DNA of 64,000 nucleotides, taken from NCBI RefSeq assembly GCF_001642475.1, contig NW_019174037.1, positions 1 through 64,000 on the forward strand, written 5' to 3'. Positions 1-9,995 of this stretch are shown here, in pieces. The stretch comes from Fonsecaea monophora (Eukaryota; Ascomycota; Eurotiomycetes; Chaetothyriales; Herpotrichiellaceae). A program made the position numbers and the translations under genes. Below the pieces are notes generated by a model, which made no database searches, was not told where the DNA came from, and saw only the letters and a list, made by a program, of their open reading frames with translations. Each line of letters starts with the position of its first letter. The first letter of the stretch is position 1.

Positions 1-1195
1 CGCCCTACTTTACTTATAAGACTCTAGAAGGTTCTAGAGGGTATATTAGTACGAGATTAAGGTCTAGATCTAGTAAAAAGTAAATTAAGAGGAGGAAAGG
101 GGACCCTAACGCTACCCTCCAGCTACTGTACTTAGTCGTAGTAAGTAAGCTACGACCGACGGGAGGTTCTCTCCTATATAGTCATTTCCGGGAAATTTCT
201 AGCCCTAACCTAATATCCCTAAGCCGTTTTTTCCCTATAGTATAGTTTAATATATTAGTATACTAAAGTACGAATAGGTCGAGTAACTAACTTCTTAAGA
301 ATCTATTATAAAGTATTTAAGAATATCGGAATACTTCGAAGTACTAATGTAAAAGCTAAGTATAGTTTAGTATACTAGTATACTAAAGTACGAATAGATC
401 GAGTAACTAACTTTTTAAGATTCTATTATAGAGTATTTAAGGATATTAGAATACTCCTAAATACTAATGTAAAAGTTAAGTATAGTTTAATATACTAGTA
501 TATTAAAGTACGAATAGGTTAAGTAACTAACTTCTTAAGATTCTATTATAGAGTATTTAAGGATATTAGAATACTCCGAAATACTAATGTAAAAGTAAGG
601 TATAGTTTAGTATATCGGTATACTAAAGTATATAGAAAGTAACGTAAGGTAAATAGATAAAGAATATAATGTTAATATAGAAAGGAGGCCTAAATTTCGG
701 CTTTTTAGGCGTTAATTAAACGAAGAGGGGTAGAGAGGGACGATACGACGCGAGAAATCATGAGAAAGGCCGGAAGAAACCCTAAGATTCTCTAATCCTA
801 ACCTAAGTACCCCCCCTAGATAATTCTTTCGGAAATAAATAAAGAAGTAGAACTCGATATTCTCTATTTAGTAGGCGAAAAAAACGTACTTCGAAAATTT
901 CTAGTTAAAGAGATATTTACGACTTTAATCTTCTATAGATCTACTCTCTAAGGTTAAGACTATATTAGTCTATCTACGAGACGGAGAGTCTATTAAAGTA
1001 GATATTATCGAAGAATAGACCCTAATAAACGTAAAAATCGAAAAAACCGTCTTTTTTTACGATACGTATTAAGAGATATTCGACTTTCTATTTCCTTAGT
1101 ACTCATTAGGGAAAATATCTTAGAATCCTTCGATAGGTACTATCGAGTAGGGTAGTAGGGTACTGAGTTAGGAGGCTACTATAGGATCTAGGCCG
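1..1195. repeat. RIP-degraded A/T-rich repeat DNA
   Basis: The stretch is very rich in TA and poor in CA and TG dinucleotides, while CG is retained. That is the footprint expected of repeat-induced point mutation acting on CpA. No open frame of useful length exists on either strand. It probably derives from transposon sequence, but no transposon domain is readable. It ends sharply near position 1195, where normal dinucleotide composition resumes just before the P450 pseudogene. Confidence 0.75.
241..630. repeat. 120-bp tandem repeat, about 3.25 copies
   Basis: Units start at 241, 361 and 481, with a partial fourth at 601-630. Each begins with TATAGTTTA and has the same internal order of motifs, including ACTAAAGTACGAATAG and GAGTATTTAAG. 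The copies differ by scattered substitutions, mostly transitions. The repeat sits inside RIP-degraded DNA. Confidence 0.9.
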
Positions 1196-1370
1196 TTGCT
1201 AATCCCGAGATGTAAGTTTAAATCATGCGGTCATGCGGTGTACTACCGACCTAGGTTGACCCTCAGCCCTTATAGTGGTATCCAAACCCCAGCACATCAA
1301 AGCTGCCTTTCAAGACCCAGACAAGCATCTTAAGGCTCATGATAACGACTCAGGTTATTTGATGAATTAA

Positions 1371-2513
1371 GTACTGGGAAAATGCCTCGGCCTAGTAAGC
1401 GGAAAGGAATATGCCACGCTACGGGAGCTCCTCGAGCCATCTTTCACCTACAGCCAATCCTACTGCCACTTACTCCCGATCTAGCAGAGGACTGAGGAGT
1501 GGTTCCGGAAAAGGCTTCTCATGGATAAGGGTCATAAAGACAGGCTGACAGCAGATCCAGTCAACGACTTCAAATTACTTCCGTTCCTGATTGTCGCTGA
1601 TATACTATATGGAAACGTCTCGCCCGAGATGGAAGCTGAGCCATATTCCATGGGCCCGGAACGCGAGAAGCTATTCCAGCATGTAATTGGTGCAGGTATT
1701 TCTCGGTTTAACCTGTCCAAGCACCTGCCAACGGAAGTAAATCGGACTTTGCGATCTTTTAAGCTGTAATGGACCAGGTTCAACACAAAATCATACGAAC
1801 GCACTGTCAAGGAGGGCTACTCTGAGGTAGTGGTGGTGAAACTCTTCGAAGCAGCCTGGAGAGAAGCGATAAGCTGGGATCATGGCCATCAGACTCTTGA
1901 CGAGATGCTGTTTGCAAACTTGGACGTCACCATGGATGCCTTGTCCTAGCATCTCGTCCATTTGGCGGACAACTCTAGTGCCCAGAGCAAACTCAGGGAG
2001 GAGATCGCTACAAGAACAAAGTCGGGTCGGGACGGAGGTACTGCTTCGGGCTGGTCCGACGAGGGGAACGAATACATCCAGAGCTCGACAGCGCTCCTCG
2101 CTGCGTGTATCTTGGAGTCGTCTCGGCTCCGTCCATTGGCCGCATTCACGGTTCCCCGAGCTTCGCCGACAGATCGTGACATAGATGGCTATACCATCCC
2201 TGCAAAGACAAATTTTGTAGTTGATACGTTGGCACTTAACATTCGACAAGACTATTGGGGCGAGGACCGGCATTCCTACAGACCTGAGCGGTTCTTCGGC
2301 ATCCCACGCTCAGACATACGCTACCGCTACTGGCGCTTCGGATTCGGCCCTCGACAGTGACTGGGAAAGTATGTTGCCGAGTTCATTCTGCGAATGGTAA
2401 CGGTAACAGTGATCAGCAAATTTAGTCTGCATCTGTCGGCGCCCGAGGCTGAGGTCTTGGGCGAGGGACCGAGAGGTCTGAATTTCTCAACCCAAAGTCC
2501 AACTAGAATTTGA
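1371..2513 (+). pseudogene. cytochrome P450 pseudogene (3' part)
   Basis: One reading frame from 1371 to a terminal TGA at 2511-2513 reads as the C-terminal two thirds of a fungal P450. It shows the segment GHKDRLTADP, an I-helix-like stretch beginning TLDEMLFANLD, an ESSRLRP ExxR-type motif, a YRPERF PERF-type motif and the haem loop FGFGPRQ-stop-LGK. The frame is broken by stops at 1368, 1482, 1767, 1947 and 2358. The stop at 2358 is TGA exactly where the haem-ligand cysteine belongs. Four of the five stops (TAA or TAG) could come from CpA-to-TpA type changes, so mild RIP spill-over from the adjacent repeat is plausible. The sequence otherwise remains well conserved, so inactivation looks recent. 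The 5' exon or exons are not recognisable upstream. Subfamily cannot be assigned by eye. Confidence 0.85.
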
Positions 2514-3329
2514 ACGTCTCGAGTAATTTACTAAGAGATACTGCGGGTCGAAATCAGACATGCCAAGAATGATCGATGCCCTTCTTGTCGTGTCACGTCC
2601 AATCAGCATATAGTAGAAAGCGATAGTCGTGCCCCGTTTCCTCGCTTCTTCGAAAAAAAGCCTGCAGATCCCCCGGTCACGAGCGATGCCATGTGAAACT
2701 ACGAACATGCAGCACAACATGAGCACGGAACACGCTTTTCTCGACCCACTTTATATGCTCCTGAGCATCGAGGTGGAAAAATGGATATGACCCGTTGGGT
2801 GGTCATAGGAAGGATGGTAGTCCACCGGGCAAGAACGGAGTATAGTGGATGAGCAACGTGCCTTACCCGTACAGCATGTGCGGAAGGCGAGTGATCCTCG
2901 TGCTGAGGACAAGGAAACGCAGCCGGGCGAAGCTTTTGCATTTCCTTCTGCGGACCGGCCAGGGACTGAGAGTACATGTAGCTGAATAAAAGAGCGTGAG
3001 GCGGAGTCTTGGCTCTTCAAGGTCCTCATTTATATTTGAACTCGGCCCACATGCTAACAAGTACACCTTCAATCTTCTTAGTAGATAGCCAAAGGATTCA
3101 GCAAATAAAAACAGCATCTCATTTACACTTCTGCTCGTCGAATGCAAAGCAGAAATTGCCACCCGGGTCCACTGTAGCTAAGTACGCGTAGACCGTATAT
3201 ATATATAGGCGGGTGAATGAGTAGCGAGGGCCAATGCTGTGGACAATCATTGATACTTAAGTAACTTCTTTCAGTCCTGTTGTTGGCAATCCTTAGTCAG
3301 CCTGCTCCCCTCAAGTCTCCTCCTTCACC
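2514..3329. other. Intergenic, promoter side of siderophore transporter
   Basis: No credible gene is visible on either strand. The distal end holds an alternating TATA tract at 3196-3207, about 120 bp before the transporter ATG. A single GATA-factor type site, AGATAG, lies at 3083-3088. One site is weak evidence of iron-responsive GATA control. Confidence 0.5.
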
Positions 3330-5126
3330 ATGTCCTCTACAAATGGGGAGAATCACGGTCAAGCCAAAGAAACAGCTTCTGTGAGCCCGTTCCCAGTGGC
3401 AGCACCAGACAAACTCCCCGGAAAGGCAGACACGACAGAATCGCCAACAGGGCACAAGTCCATTGGGGTTCTCCGAATCGAGGCGATATACAACAGCCTT
3501 ACCACGACCAGCCTCACGGCCCTTCTGGTCTGCATATTCCTTGTAGGCTATGCCTACGGGTTGGACGCGACGGTCAGAAATGTCTACACCACGTATGCCA
3601 CCGCGAGCTACCAGAAGCATTCCTTGCTGGCAACTGTTAATGTTCTGCGCACCGTCTTCGCTGCCGGCGCTCAGTTTACTTCGGCTCGACTGGCAGACGG
3701 CTTTGGCCGTGTCGAGGTCATTGGACTGGCCATCGTCTTCTACCTGGTCGGCAGCATCGTCGAGGCGACGTCGACAGGTGTGGACAGCTACGCAGCCGGA
3801 GCGGTTATCTGGCAAGTCGGCATGACAAGCCTGCAGACCATAGTGACGGTCTTGGTCGGAGATCTCACATCGACCCGGCTTCGCCTGTTTGCCGTGTACA
3901 TTCCCAACCTTCACTTTGCCATCACCACTTGGGTCTCGGGCAACATCACATCGGCCGTCCTCAAAGATACCACATGGCAGTGGGGTATCGGTATGTGGTG
4001 CATCATCATCACCATCTGCGTGGCACCACTGGTCGGTACCCTGCTCTTCCTAGACCGGCGGGCACAACGCATCTCTTCTCAGCGATCCACCGCCAAGCGT
4101 CTCTCCCTTGTAGAGACATTCTGGCGACTCGACACCATCGGGCTTTTGCTTCTTATCGCCATCATCGCTCTGATACTTACCCCATTCACCATCGCTGGCG
4201 GCATCAAGACAACCTGGAAGACGGCGCACGTAATTGCGCCGCTGGTTGTTGGGTTTGTCTGCATTCCACTGTTTGTGTTTTGGGAGCGTCGAGCACCTCA
4301 ACCACTCGTGCGGCTCCAGGATCTGAGAGACCTAGGGGTCTGGAGTCCAATTGCGCTGTCCATCACTACCAACTTTGCCTACGCATTGCAGGGAAACTAC
4401 CTATACACACTTCTGGTGATTGCATTCAGCTTTTCGGTCAAAGCGGCCACTCGAATCACAAGTCTCTACCTCTTCACGTCCTTTGTGGTCGGGCCGTTTT
4501 GTGGCCTGTTTGTCTACTGGTCCCGACACATGAAGTATCTCGTGGTGGCAGGAACGGTGCTGTACATGGTTGCGTTCGGGCTGCTGATCAGATACCGCGG
4601 CGACTCATCCTCGTCCTCCCGGTCGGGTGTCATCGGCGCGGAAGTCCTCCTGGGTATTGGAGGTGGCATGTTTCCATACGCAGCACTGTCTTCCCTTCAG
4701 GTCGCGCTGAAGCATGAACAAATGGCGATAATGACCGGTGTCTTCCTTGCATCTCACAGTATTGGTCACGCGCTCGGTGCTAGTGTGTCAGGAGCCATTT
4801 GGTCGCAGGTCCTGCCTTCGACCTTGGAGGAGAAATTGTCGTTTCAGTCGAATACCACACTCCCCCGATTGATCTACGCTAATCCGTTTGCCGTCGCGGC
4901 TCATTACCCCGTCGGGACACCCATCAGGGAGGCTATCAATAACAGTTATCGCCATGTTCAGCTGCTGCTGTGCGTCACGGGCTTGTGCCTCTGCATTCCG
5001 TTGGTCGGATTTGCCTTGTGCTTCAGAAATCCAGAACTCACCGCGGCACAAACTCTAGCGAAGGAGGACGATGTGGATGACTCCAACCTGGCTCATAGCC
5101 TAGTTGAAAGACCGTTAAAGATCTAA
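3330..5126 (+). CDS. Siderophore iron transporter, MFS (Arn/Sit/MirB type)
   Basis: This intronless 598-residue protein is a proton-driven importer of ferric siderophores, expected in the plasma membrane or endosomes. After a polar N-terminus of about 60 residues, the first membrane segment carries YAYGLDATVRNVY followed by TYATAS, a hallmark of fungal siderophore transporters. A long series of hydrophobic segments follows, consistent with 14 membrane spans, with LADGFGR in the loop after span 2 as the MFS signature region. The length is typical of the family. The start is chosen because CACCATGTCC is a good fungal context and nothing conserved lies upstream. The gene stands between two degraded repeat regions and has no siderophore biosynthetic gene beside it. 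The transported siderophore cannot be deduced. Confidence 0.9.
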   Translation: MSSTNGENHGQAKETASVSPFPVAAPDKLPGKADTTESPTGHKSIGVLRIEAIYNSLTTTSLTALLVCIFLVGYAYGLDATVRNVYTTYATASYQKHSLLATVNVLRTVFAAGAQFTSARLADGFGRVEVIGLAIVFYLVGSIVEATSTGVDSYAAGAVIWQVGMTSLQTIVTVLVGDLTSTRLRLFAVYIPNLHFAITTWVSGNITSAVLKDTTWQWGIGMWCIIITICVAPLVGTLLFLDRRAQRISSQRSTAKRLSLVETFWRLDTIGLLLLIAIIALILTPFTIAGGIKTTWKTAHVIAPLVVGFVCIPLFVFWERRAPQPLVRLQDLRDLGVWSPIALSITTNFAYALQGNYLYTLLVIAFSFSVKAATRITSLYLFTSFVVGPFCGLFVYWSRHMKYLVVAGTVLYMVAFGLLIRYRGDSSSSSRSGVIGAEVLLGIGGGMFPYAALSSLQVALKHEQMAIMTGVFLASHSIGHALGASVSGAIWSQVLPSTLEEKLSFQSNTTLPRLIYANPFAVAAHYPVGTPIREAINNSYRHVQLLLCVTGLCLCIPLVGFALCFRNPELTAAQTLAKEDDVDDSNLAHSLVERPLKI

Positions 5127-5639
5127 ACCGGTTCTTCGTTGCGTGAGAAAGCTAGGGTCTGGACTCAGAGTTCTCTATAGACAGTAAAAGTCAGAAGCGA
5201 GGAGCACGTAGGTAGATAATCAGCAGGTATGGAGTACCGAGGCCTACGGGTAACTACTCCTATGAAGAGAATGAACCCGAAATTTGTACTTCCGTACTCG
5301 TACTATCCAGCTTATGATGCATAATGCGTATGGCTGTGACAGGGCGAGACTCACTATGCTGCCTGTCCAATGCTCCACCAATCACTTGCATGGGAACAAA
5401 GGCTCATGCGTGAGGAGACATCGTCCGTCTAGGGGAGACGGTCACAGTGCAACAGGTGAAGAGGGCAGAGTTACAACGAAGACACCCGTCAGACACACGC
5501 CACAGACCGGCCCGAATCATATGATTTATTGTCTACAGGGATCGCTAATAAAAATGCCTATGCTCCTGTTCGAAGGAGTATGCAGACTTTTCCTACGTTT
5601 CAATTACTATTCTTCACTTGCTAGCCATAATTACTCAAG
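5127..5639. other. Intergenic, 3' flank of siderophore transporter
   Basis: Normal base composition and no conserved frame. The open frame at 5284-5643 has no recognisable protein features and runs into the A/T-rich repeat island. Confidence 0.5.
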
Positions 5640-7520
5640 GTAGAAGAAGAATTGATAGACCTGAAACGCTCTCTTGAAGCTTTTTCGACCAAGATACGGG
5701 GCTCATTAAACGCTAAATTATTGTAGGCACTAAACGCTTACAGGGGCGAGTAAGAATTCAAAAAAATTAGTAGTTTTACCGAGGGTATAATAATGGTTAC
5801 ACCGCTATATACGTATATAGCGGTATAGGTCTACGTACTTTAGAATAGCGTAATTTATCTAGTAAATAGCTATCCTATAGTATATAAGATTATATTAATA
5901 TATCTACGCGACCTCGCCGTAAACCGACACCTTCTCGCTACCTCCTAGAAGTACGTGCCTTAGCTACGCTAACGAGAGTAAACTAGCCTATAGTAATGTT
6001 AACGCCTTTAAGGCTACTATCTCTAACCTCTCGGGAGCTAGTAGAGGCTACTCTTATACTACCTAGGTCTATAACCATCATTTCTGTTAGTCCTAGTATA
6101 ATAGAGAACCCTAAGAGACCTAGTTAGTACCTCTAGCTAAGGTTTAACACCTTACGCGCCTTAGCCTAGGCGCGATCGCCTATTCCTAGTGCTACGAGGG
6201 CCGCGGCGAGCGAATCTAAGTCTACCGAAGGTAGACTTATACCTAATAAGGTGAGATCGATCGCTCGCGTAGCGCTTAAGGAAAGCCCTATATAGCGATT
6301 CTATACCTCGTAGAACTCGTAATAGCTATCTACGCCTTAAATCCTTAATAAGGACGATAGTTTAGACCTATTAGACGATCTAGATGACTAGAATAACTTA
6401 ATAATTAGCGTCAATAGCTAGGTTTCGAAGCGGCCTTAGAGTAGTAGTACTATTACCGAAAATATATCTATTCCTCCGCCCTCTCATTAACTATAGGCTA
6501 GAGAATAATATAAACGCTCTAAAAGGATCTTAGGAATAAGGTAAATAGACTCTCTAGTAATAGAACCCTTCGAAATAACTAAAGTTTCATTTAAAATCGC
6601 TACCTCTATAATAGTAGGAAGGTCCTTAGAACTCTCTACGGAGGATAATAAAATAGAGCTATTTAATATCGATATTCTAACGTACGCCTACTAACGATGC
6701 CTAGAAGCGAAGTTTCTACCTAACTAATCCCATCTTATAGCTCCTATCCTTAGTAGTAAACTAGTCCTTATTATTTCTATAGAATATCGCTATCTAGGCT
6801 ACTTACTTTATTAGGCTTAGCGTCTAAATGACGTGACTAGGTTACGTATCTAGGTAGCTTAGCTAGGTAACGTGACTAGGTAGTATACCTACTGAACTAG
6901 GGCGAGGCTCTTAGCTAAAGGTCTCTACTCGTACAGTGGTAGGTATAGTATTAGGGGTAATAACTATTATATAGTAATAATAAAACGGTATTAAAGATCC
7001 TAATTAGATAGATTCTATTACTTAATTAATTACTCTATTATCCTCTTATTATTAAGGACTCATTAAGAACTAATCCTTTAAGAGGATCTCTTAGAAAAGA
7101 ACTCTTAGACCTAGTATCTAAGATCTAGCTAATTAGGAGGTAGGAATGTTTACCTGTACATTAGATAGGTAAATTCCACTAGTTACGTACCAGCCTGTAG
7201 ATTCTCCTATTACATTATATAGGTGAATTCTACTAATTATATTCTAGCCCATAAACTCCCCTATTACAGTATATAGAGGGGTGTTAGTAACGGCCTATAT
7301 AGATAGGTAGAGGGTAGCGATAGGTAATAGATAGGTATAGGTATTCCGTAATAGTATATCTTTACTAAGACTTAAAGTATAAGGGAAGGGAAGGAAAGCT
7401 TTCCTTAGGCGGCGAGTATATAATACTTAAATAATAAGGAATTACTATATATATAGTATACTTAGTGGTTCGTGATCGTTAGTATATAACTTAGCTAAGG
7501 GACTTCCCATCATTTCCCTT
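5640..7520. repeat. RIP-degraded A/T-rich island
   Basis: As in the first 1.2 kb, TA is in large excess and CA/TG are depleted while CG is kept, and no open frame survives. Short direct repeats are present, for example ACGTGACTAGGT at 6831-6842 and again at 6870-6881. It is probably an old transposable element or cluster of elements, but no terminal repeats or coding domains could be defined. Confidence 0.7.
7157..7290. repeat. Degenerate 54-bp tandem repeat
   Basis: The motif TACATTA/TACAGTA recurs at 7157, 7211 and 7265, an exact 54-bp spacing. The following bases (TAGATAGGTAAATTC, TATAGGTGAATTC, TATAGAGGGG) are recognisably related. The copies are diverged and lie inside the RIP-degraded island. 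Confidence 0.7.
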
Positions 7521-7851
7521 TCTAGTTGTCACGTGCTCCTATCCTCTAGTCCATGCCCCTGTGAGACTACTACAGCTGGTAGACCTTTCTCCAGGTATCC
7601 TCTCTTTAGGTCGTATGTAAGGCCGTTTCCAATACGTTTTTAGGTTACCTTACGAGTCGTAAAACCTTTTGTCGCCCGAGGTCAATTCAGCATAAGTGAA
7701 TATAATAAGTCTTTACCGGGGGATTACACGGAGCATTTCCCCGTCCTCTAACTACCATTAAAACATTAACCTCATCTGACCCTATAGTCTCGTAAAACAC
7801 CTACTTCATCAATTTCCATATATCACTATACTCGTTCGTCGTTATATCACC

Positions 7852-8664
7852 ATGCCTCGAGGCGAGCTTAATGTCCGAGCCGCATCTAGCGTTCCTGCGC
7901 AAAATCCTCTTTATCCACTAAAGAGAATTGAGTATTCAGATACAGATATGCTCAGAATCGAATACCTCACGGCAGCGGAGGTAGTAAAACACCTGATTCC
8001 AGATGATTTTGAAATTGAGGACAAACCACTAGTTGGTGTGACAGTCGCCAATTGGGGCTTCAGCCAATTTGGAGCTTACTCGGAGCTCATAACCACTGTC
8101 GAAGTGACGTATCAGGGTATCAAATACGACTTTGGCTTGGAGCTGATTTTGGAAAACGAGGCAGCTTTATTCATGGGTAGGGAACAGTTGGGCTGCCCAA
8201 AAATCATCGGAAGAGTTGTCTTCGACCCAACTAGTACTCCGAGAGATCCAGGCTTTCAACTAGGCCACGTTGAGCGGCCAGTCGGTCACAAAGTGATACA
8301 ATTTGGCTTCAGGCCTGAAAGCAAAATCCACGGGCTGCAAAAAATGCCTGTCCCTGCAGATCAGAAGCAGTTCCTGGTTCTGCGCATATTACCGAATCTC
8401 CATAATGACAAGGATCCGGTCGTGCGTGAATATGTGGCCATCCGAAACATTTGCACCGAAGGAGAATTGTGGACAGGAACTGGCTCTATAAACTACGCCC
8501 CATCCTCTCGCTTTCTCTTGACAACCCAGCTTCCGGTACTGGAATATCGCGAATCCATACTTCTGAGACACTCCGCGCAGTATATCTCTACCGATTTCCA
8601 GACATTTGAGCTCTCACCGAAGGCCGGGACTACACAGACTAACGGTAAAGTCAGTGGGAAATAG
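7852..8664 (+). CDS. Acetoacetate decarboxylase-like protein
   Basis: A single-exon protein of 270 residues belonging to the acetoacetate decarboxylase (ADC) superfamily. The motif GREQLGCPKIIG around residues 109-120 aligns with the active-site segment of bacterial ADC, with Lys117 in the place of the Schiff-base lysine. The neighbouring second lysine that lowers its pKa in true ADC is replaced by isoleucine, so genuine decarboxylation of acetoacetate is not assured. Relatives act on other beta-keto or lactone-like substrates. The start ATG has the good context TCACCATGCC. A CCGAGG hexamer lies at 7676-7681, about 170 bp upstream. It is the first gene of a metabolic region that also holds an acetoacetyl-CoA-synthetase-like enzyme about 10 kb away. 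Confidence 0.85.
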   Translation: MPRGELNVRAASSVPAQNPLYPLKRIEYSDTDMLRIEYLTAAEVVKHLIPDDFEIEDKPLVGVTVANWGFSQFGAYSELITTVEVTYQGIKYDFGLELILENEAALFMGREQLGCPKIIGRVVFDPTSTPRDPGFQLGHVERPVGHKVIQFGFRPESKIHGLQKMPVPADQKQFLVLRILPNLHNDKDPVVREYVAIRNICTEGELWTGTGSINYAPSSRFLLTTQLPVLEYRESILLRHSAQYISTDFQTFELSPKAGTTQTNGKVSGK

Positions 8665-8838
8665 GCGTTGCCACTGATACTCTCTGTATGCCCGTGCCAC
8701 GGACATGACGTTGGCCACACAACTTTTTGATGTCGAATGGCTGATCCGTTCAATAATCAGGGTCAATGGTGAGGGAAAGAATGAAAAAGGTCGAAAGTTT
8801 GAATCGCATTGTCCCTCGTGGATGTTTGTCGTGATAAG

Positions 8839-8910
8839 GTGTCAGTCACATACTCTCTTAGGGTGTCAGTCACATACTCTCTTAGGGTGTCAGTCACATA
8901 CTCTCTTAGG
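8839..8910. repeat. Perfect 24-bp tandem repeat, three copies
   Basis: Three identical consecutive units beginning GTGTCAGTCACATAC start at 8839, 8863 and 8887. There are no mismatches between copies, unlike the diverged repeats in the RIP islands, so the array is recent or actively homogenised. It lies about 175 bp downstream of the ADC-like stop codon. Confidence 0.95.
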
Positions 8911-9995
8911 GTTATTCGCTTAATTTGATTAGAGATGGACTGAAGTCCATATTACCTTACTTGACCACTGGGCTCATATCTTTAGGGGGATGAATTATGA
9001 CTGATAGCATCACTAAGGCCTGAGATCTTTGGTTGAATGTGTGGCGCTAGTATTCGGTACACCTTCTGTAAGTAAGTCCCATGACTGTGTCACAGAATCA
9101 GAGGATCCAGGCACGTGACCAACTCACTGAGCCTTGTCTGAGGAACATCCCCGAGCTACTACCGGGGAAGCCCCTTTCCGTCTCTGTACCTATCTACCCG
9201 TGGTGCGGATACCCACATACCCATCCATGTCTGTGTCGCTCTCTCAATGTGGATGGAGACCCTGGAGTTACTTCTGCCAGGCTTTATCCCGCAACGAACT
9301 TTGCGAAGCCTGTAGGGTTACAGCCCTAGCTGGAGCGAATACTAGCCCACCTAAAAGAAAACATGACATATTTCATTAGCGAAGCAGCGACCAGGTCAGG
9401 ATAGCGCGGAACCTTAGTCGAGGTCAAGGTAATTGAGTAGCTTCACGCATCCACGATCCTTTTACTTGCTACTCCCAGGCTGTCGCCGGCATCCGGAGAG
9501 TCTTGGCATTCGCTTCCGTACAACCCTTGTCGATATCAGATCGACTCCTTCAGCAAAAGGAAGATCAAAAAAGGGCCGGATCCTCAGGTCTTCCAGTGCA
9601 TCGCCGCTCGCCGAATTGCTCGTAGGCGAGTCGACCAACAATCATGCATGCACTTATCAAAACCCGAGCGTCAAAAAGCCTCGCCAAGTCCGGCCGAACG
9701 CCATCTGGTCAAGCGGGAACCCGCCCATTGTCTTGGCATAGGGCCCGTAGGGCGGCTCCGGGCCACTGAGAATGGTTTCTCGGGTACGACTGCAATCACC
9801 AATGTGCGAACACTCTTATCAGCATTTTGGCTAAGGGAGATCTTGATTCTGGGCGTGGCCATTTGATATGCTTTACATCATCGCGATATATCAACCTCCC
9901 TGAACCCCAGGTACGTCAATGTTTGCTTTGACTTCATCTGTCTTTCGTCTGTCCTTCTGTTCATTTGTGTCGACTGCGTCACGGGAATCGAAAGC
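8911..9995. other. Intergenic, upstream of purine permease
   Basis: About 1.1 kb with no convincing gene. The short frames at 9081-9379 and 9433-9866 have no recognisable domain, signal peptide or partner exon. Confidence 0.5.

Noticed and set aside
870..1140. Possible remnant of a transposon coding region
   Set aside because: Too many stops and no recognisable reverse transcriptase, integrase or transposase motif in any frame.
2358..2360. TGA at the P450 haem cysteine as a recoded (selenocysteine-like) codon
   Set aside because: Filamentous ascomycetes are not known to have selenocysteine insertion, and four other stops show the gene is dead.
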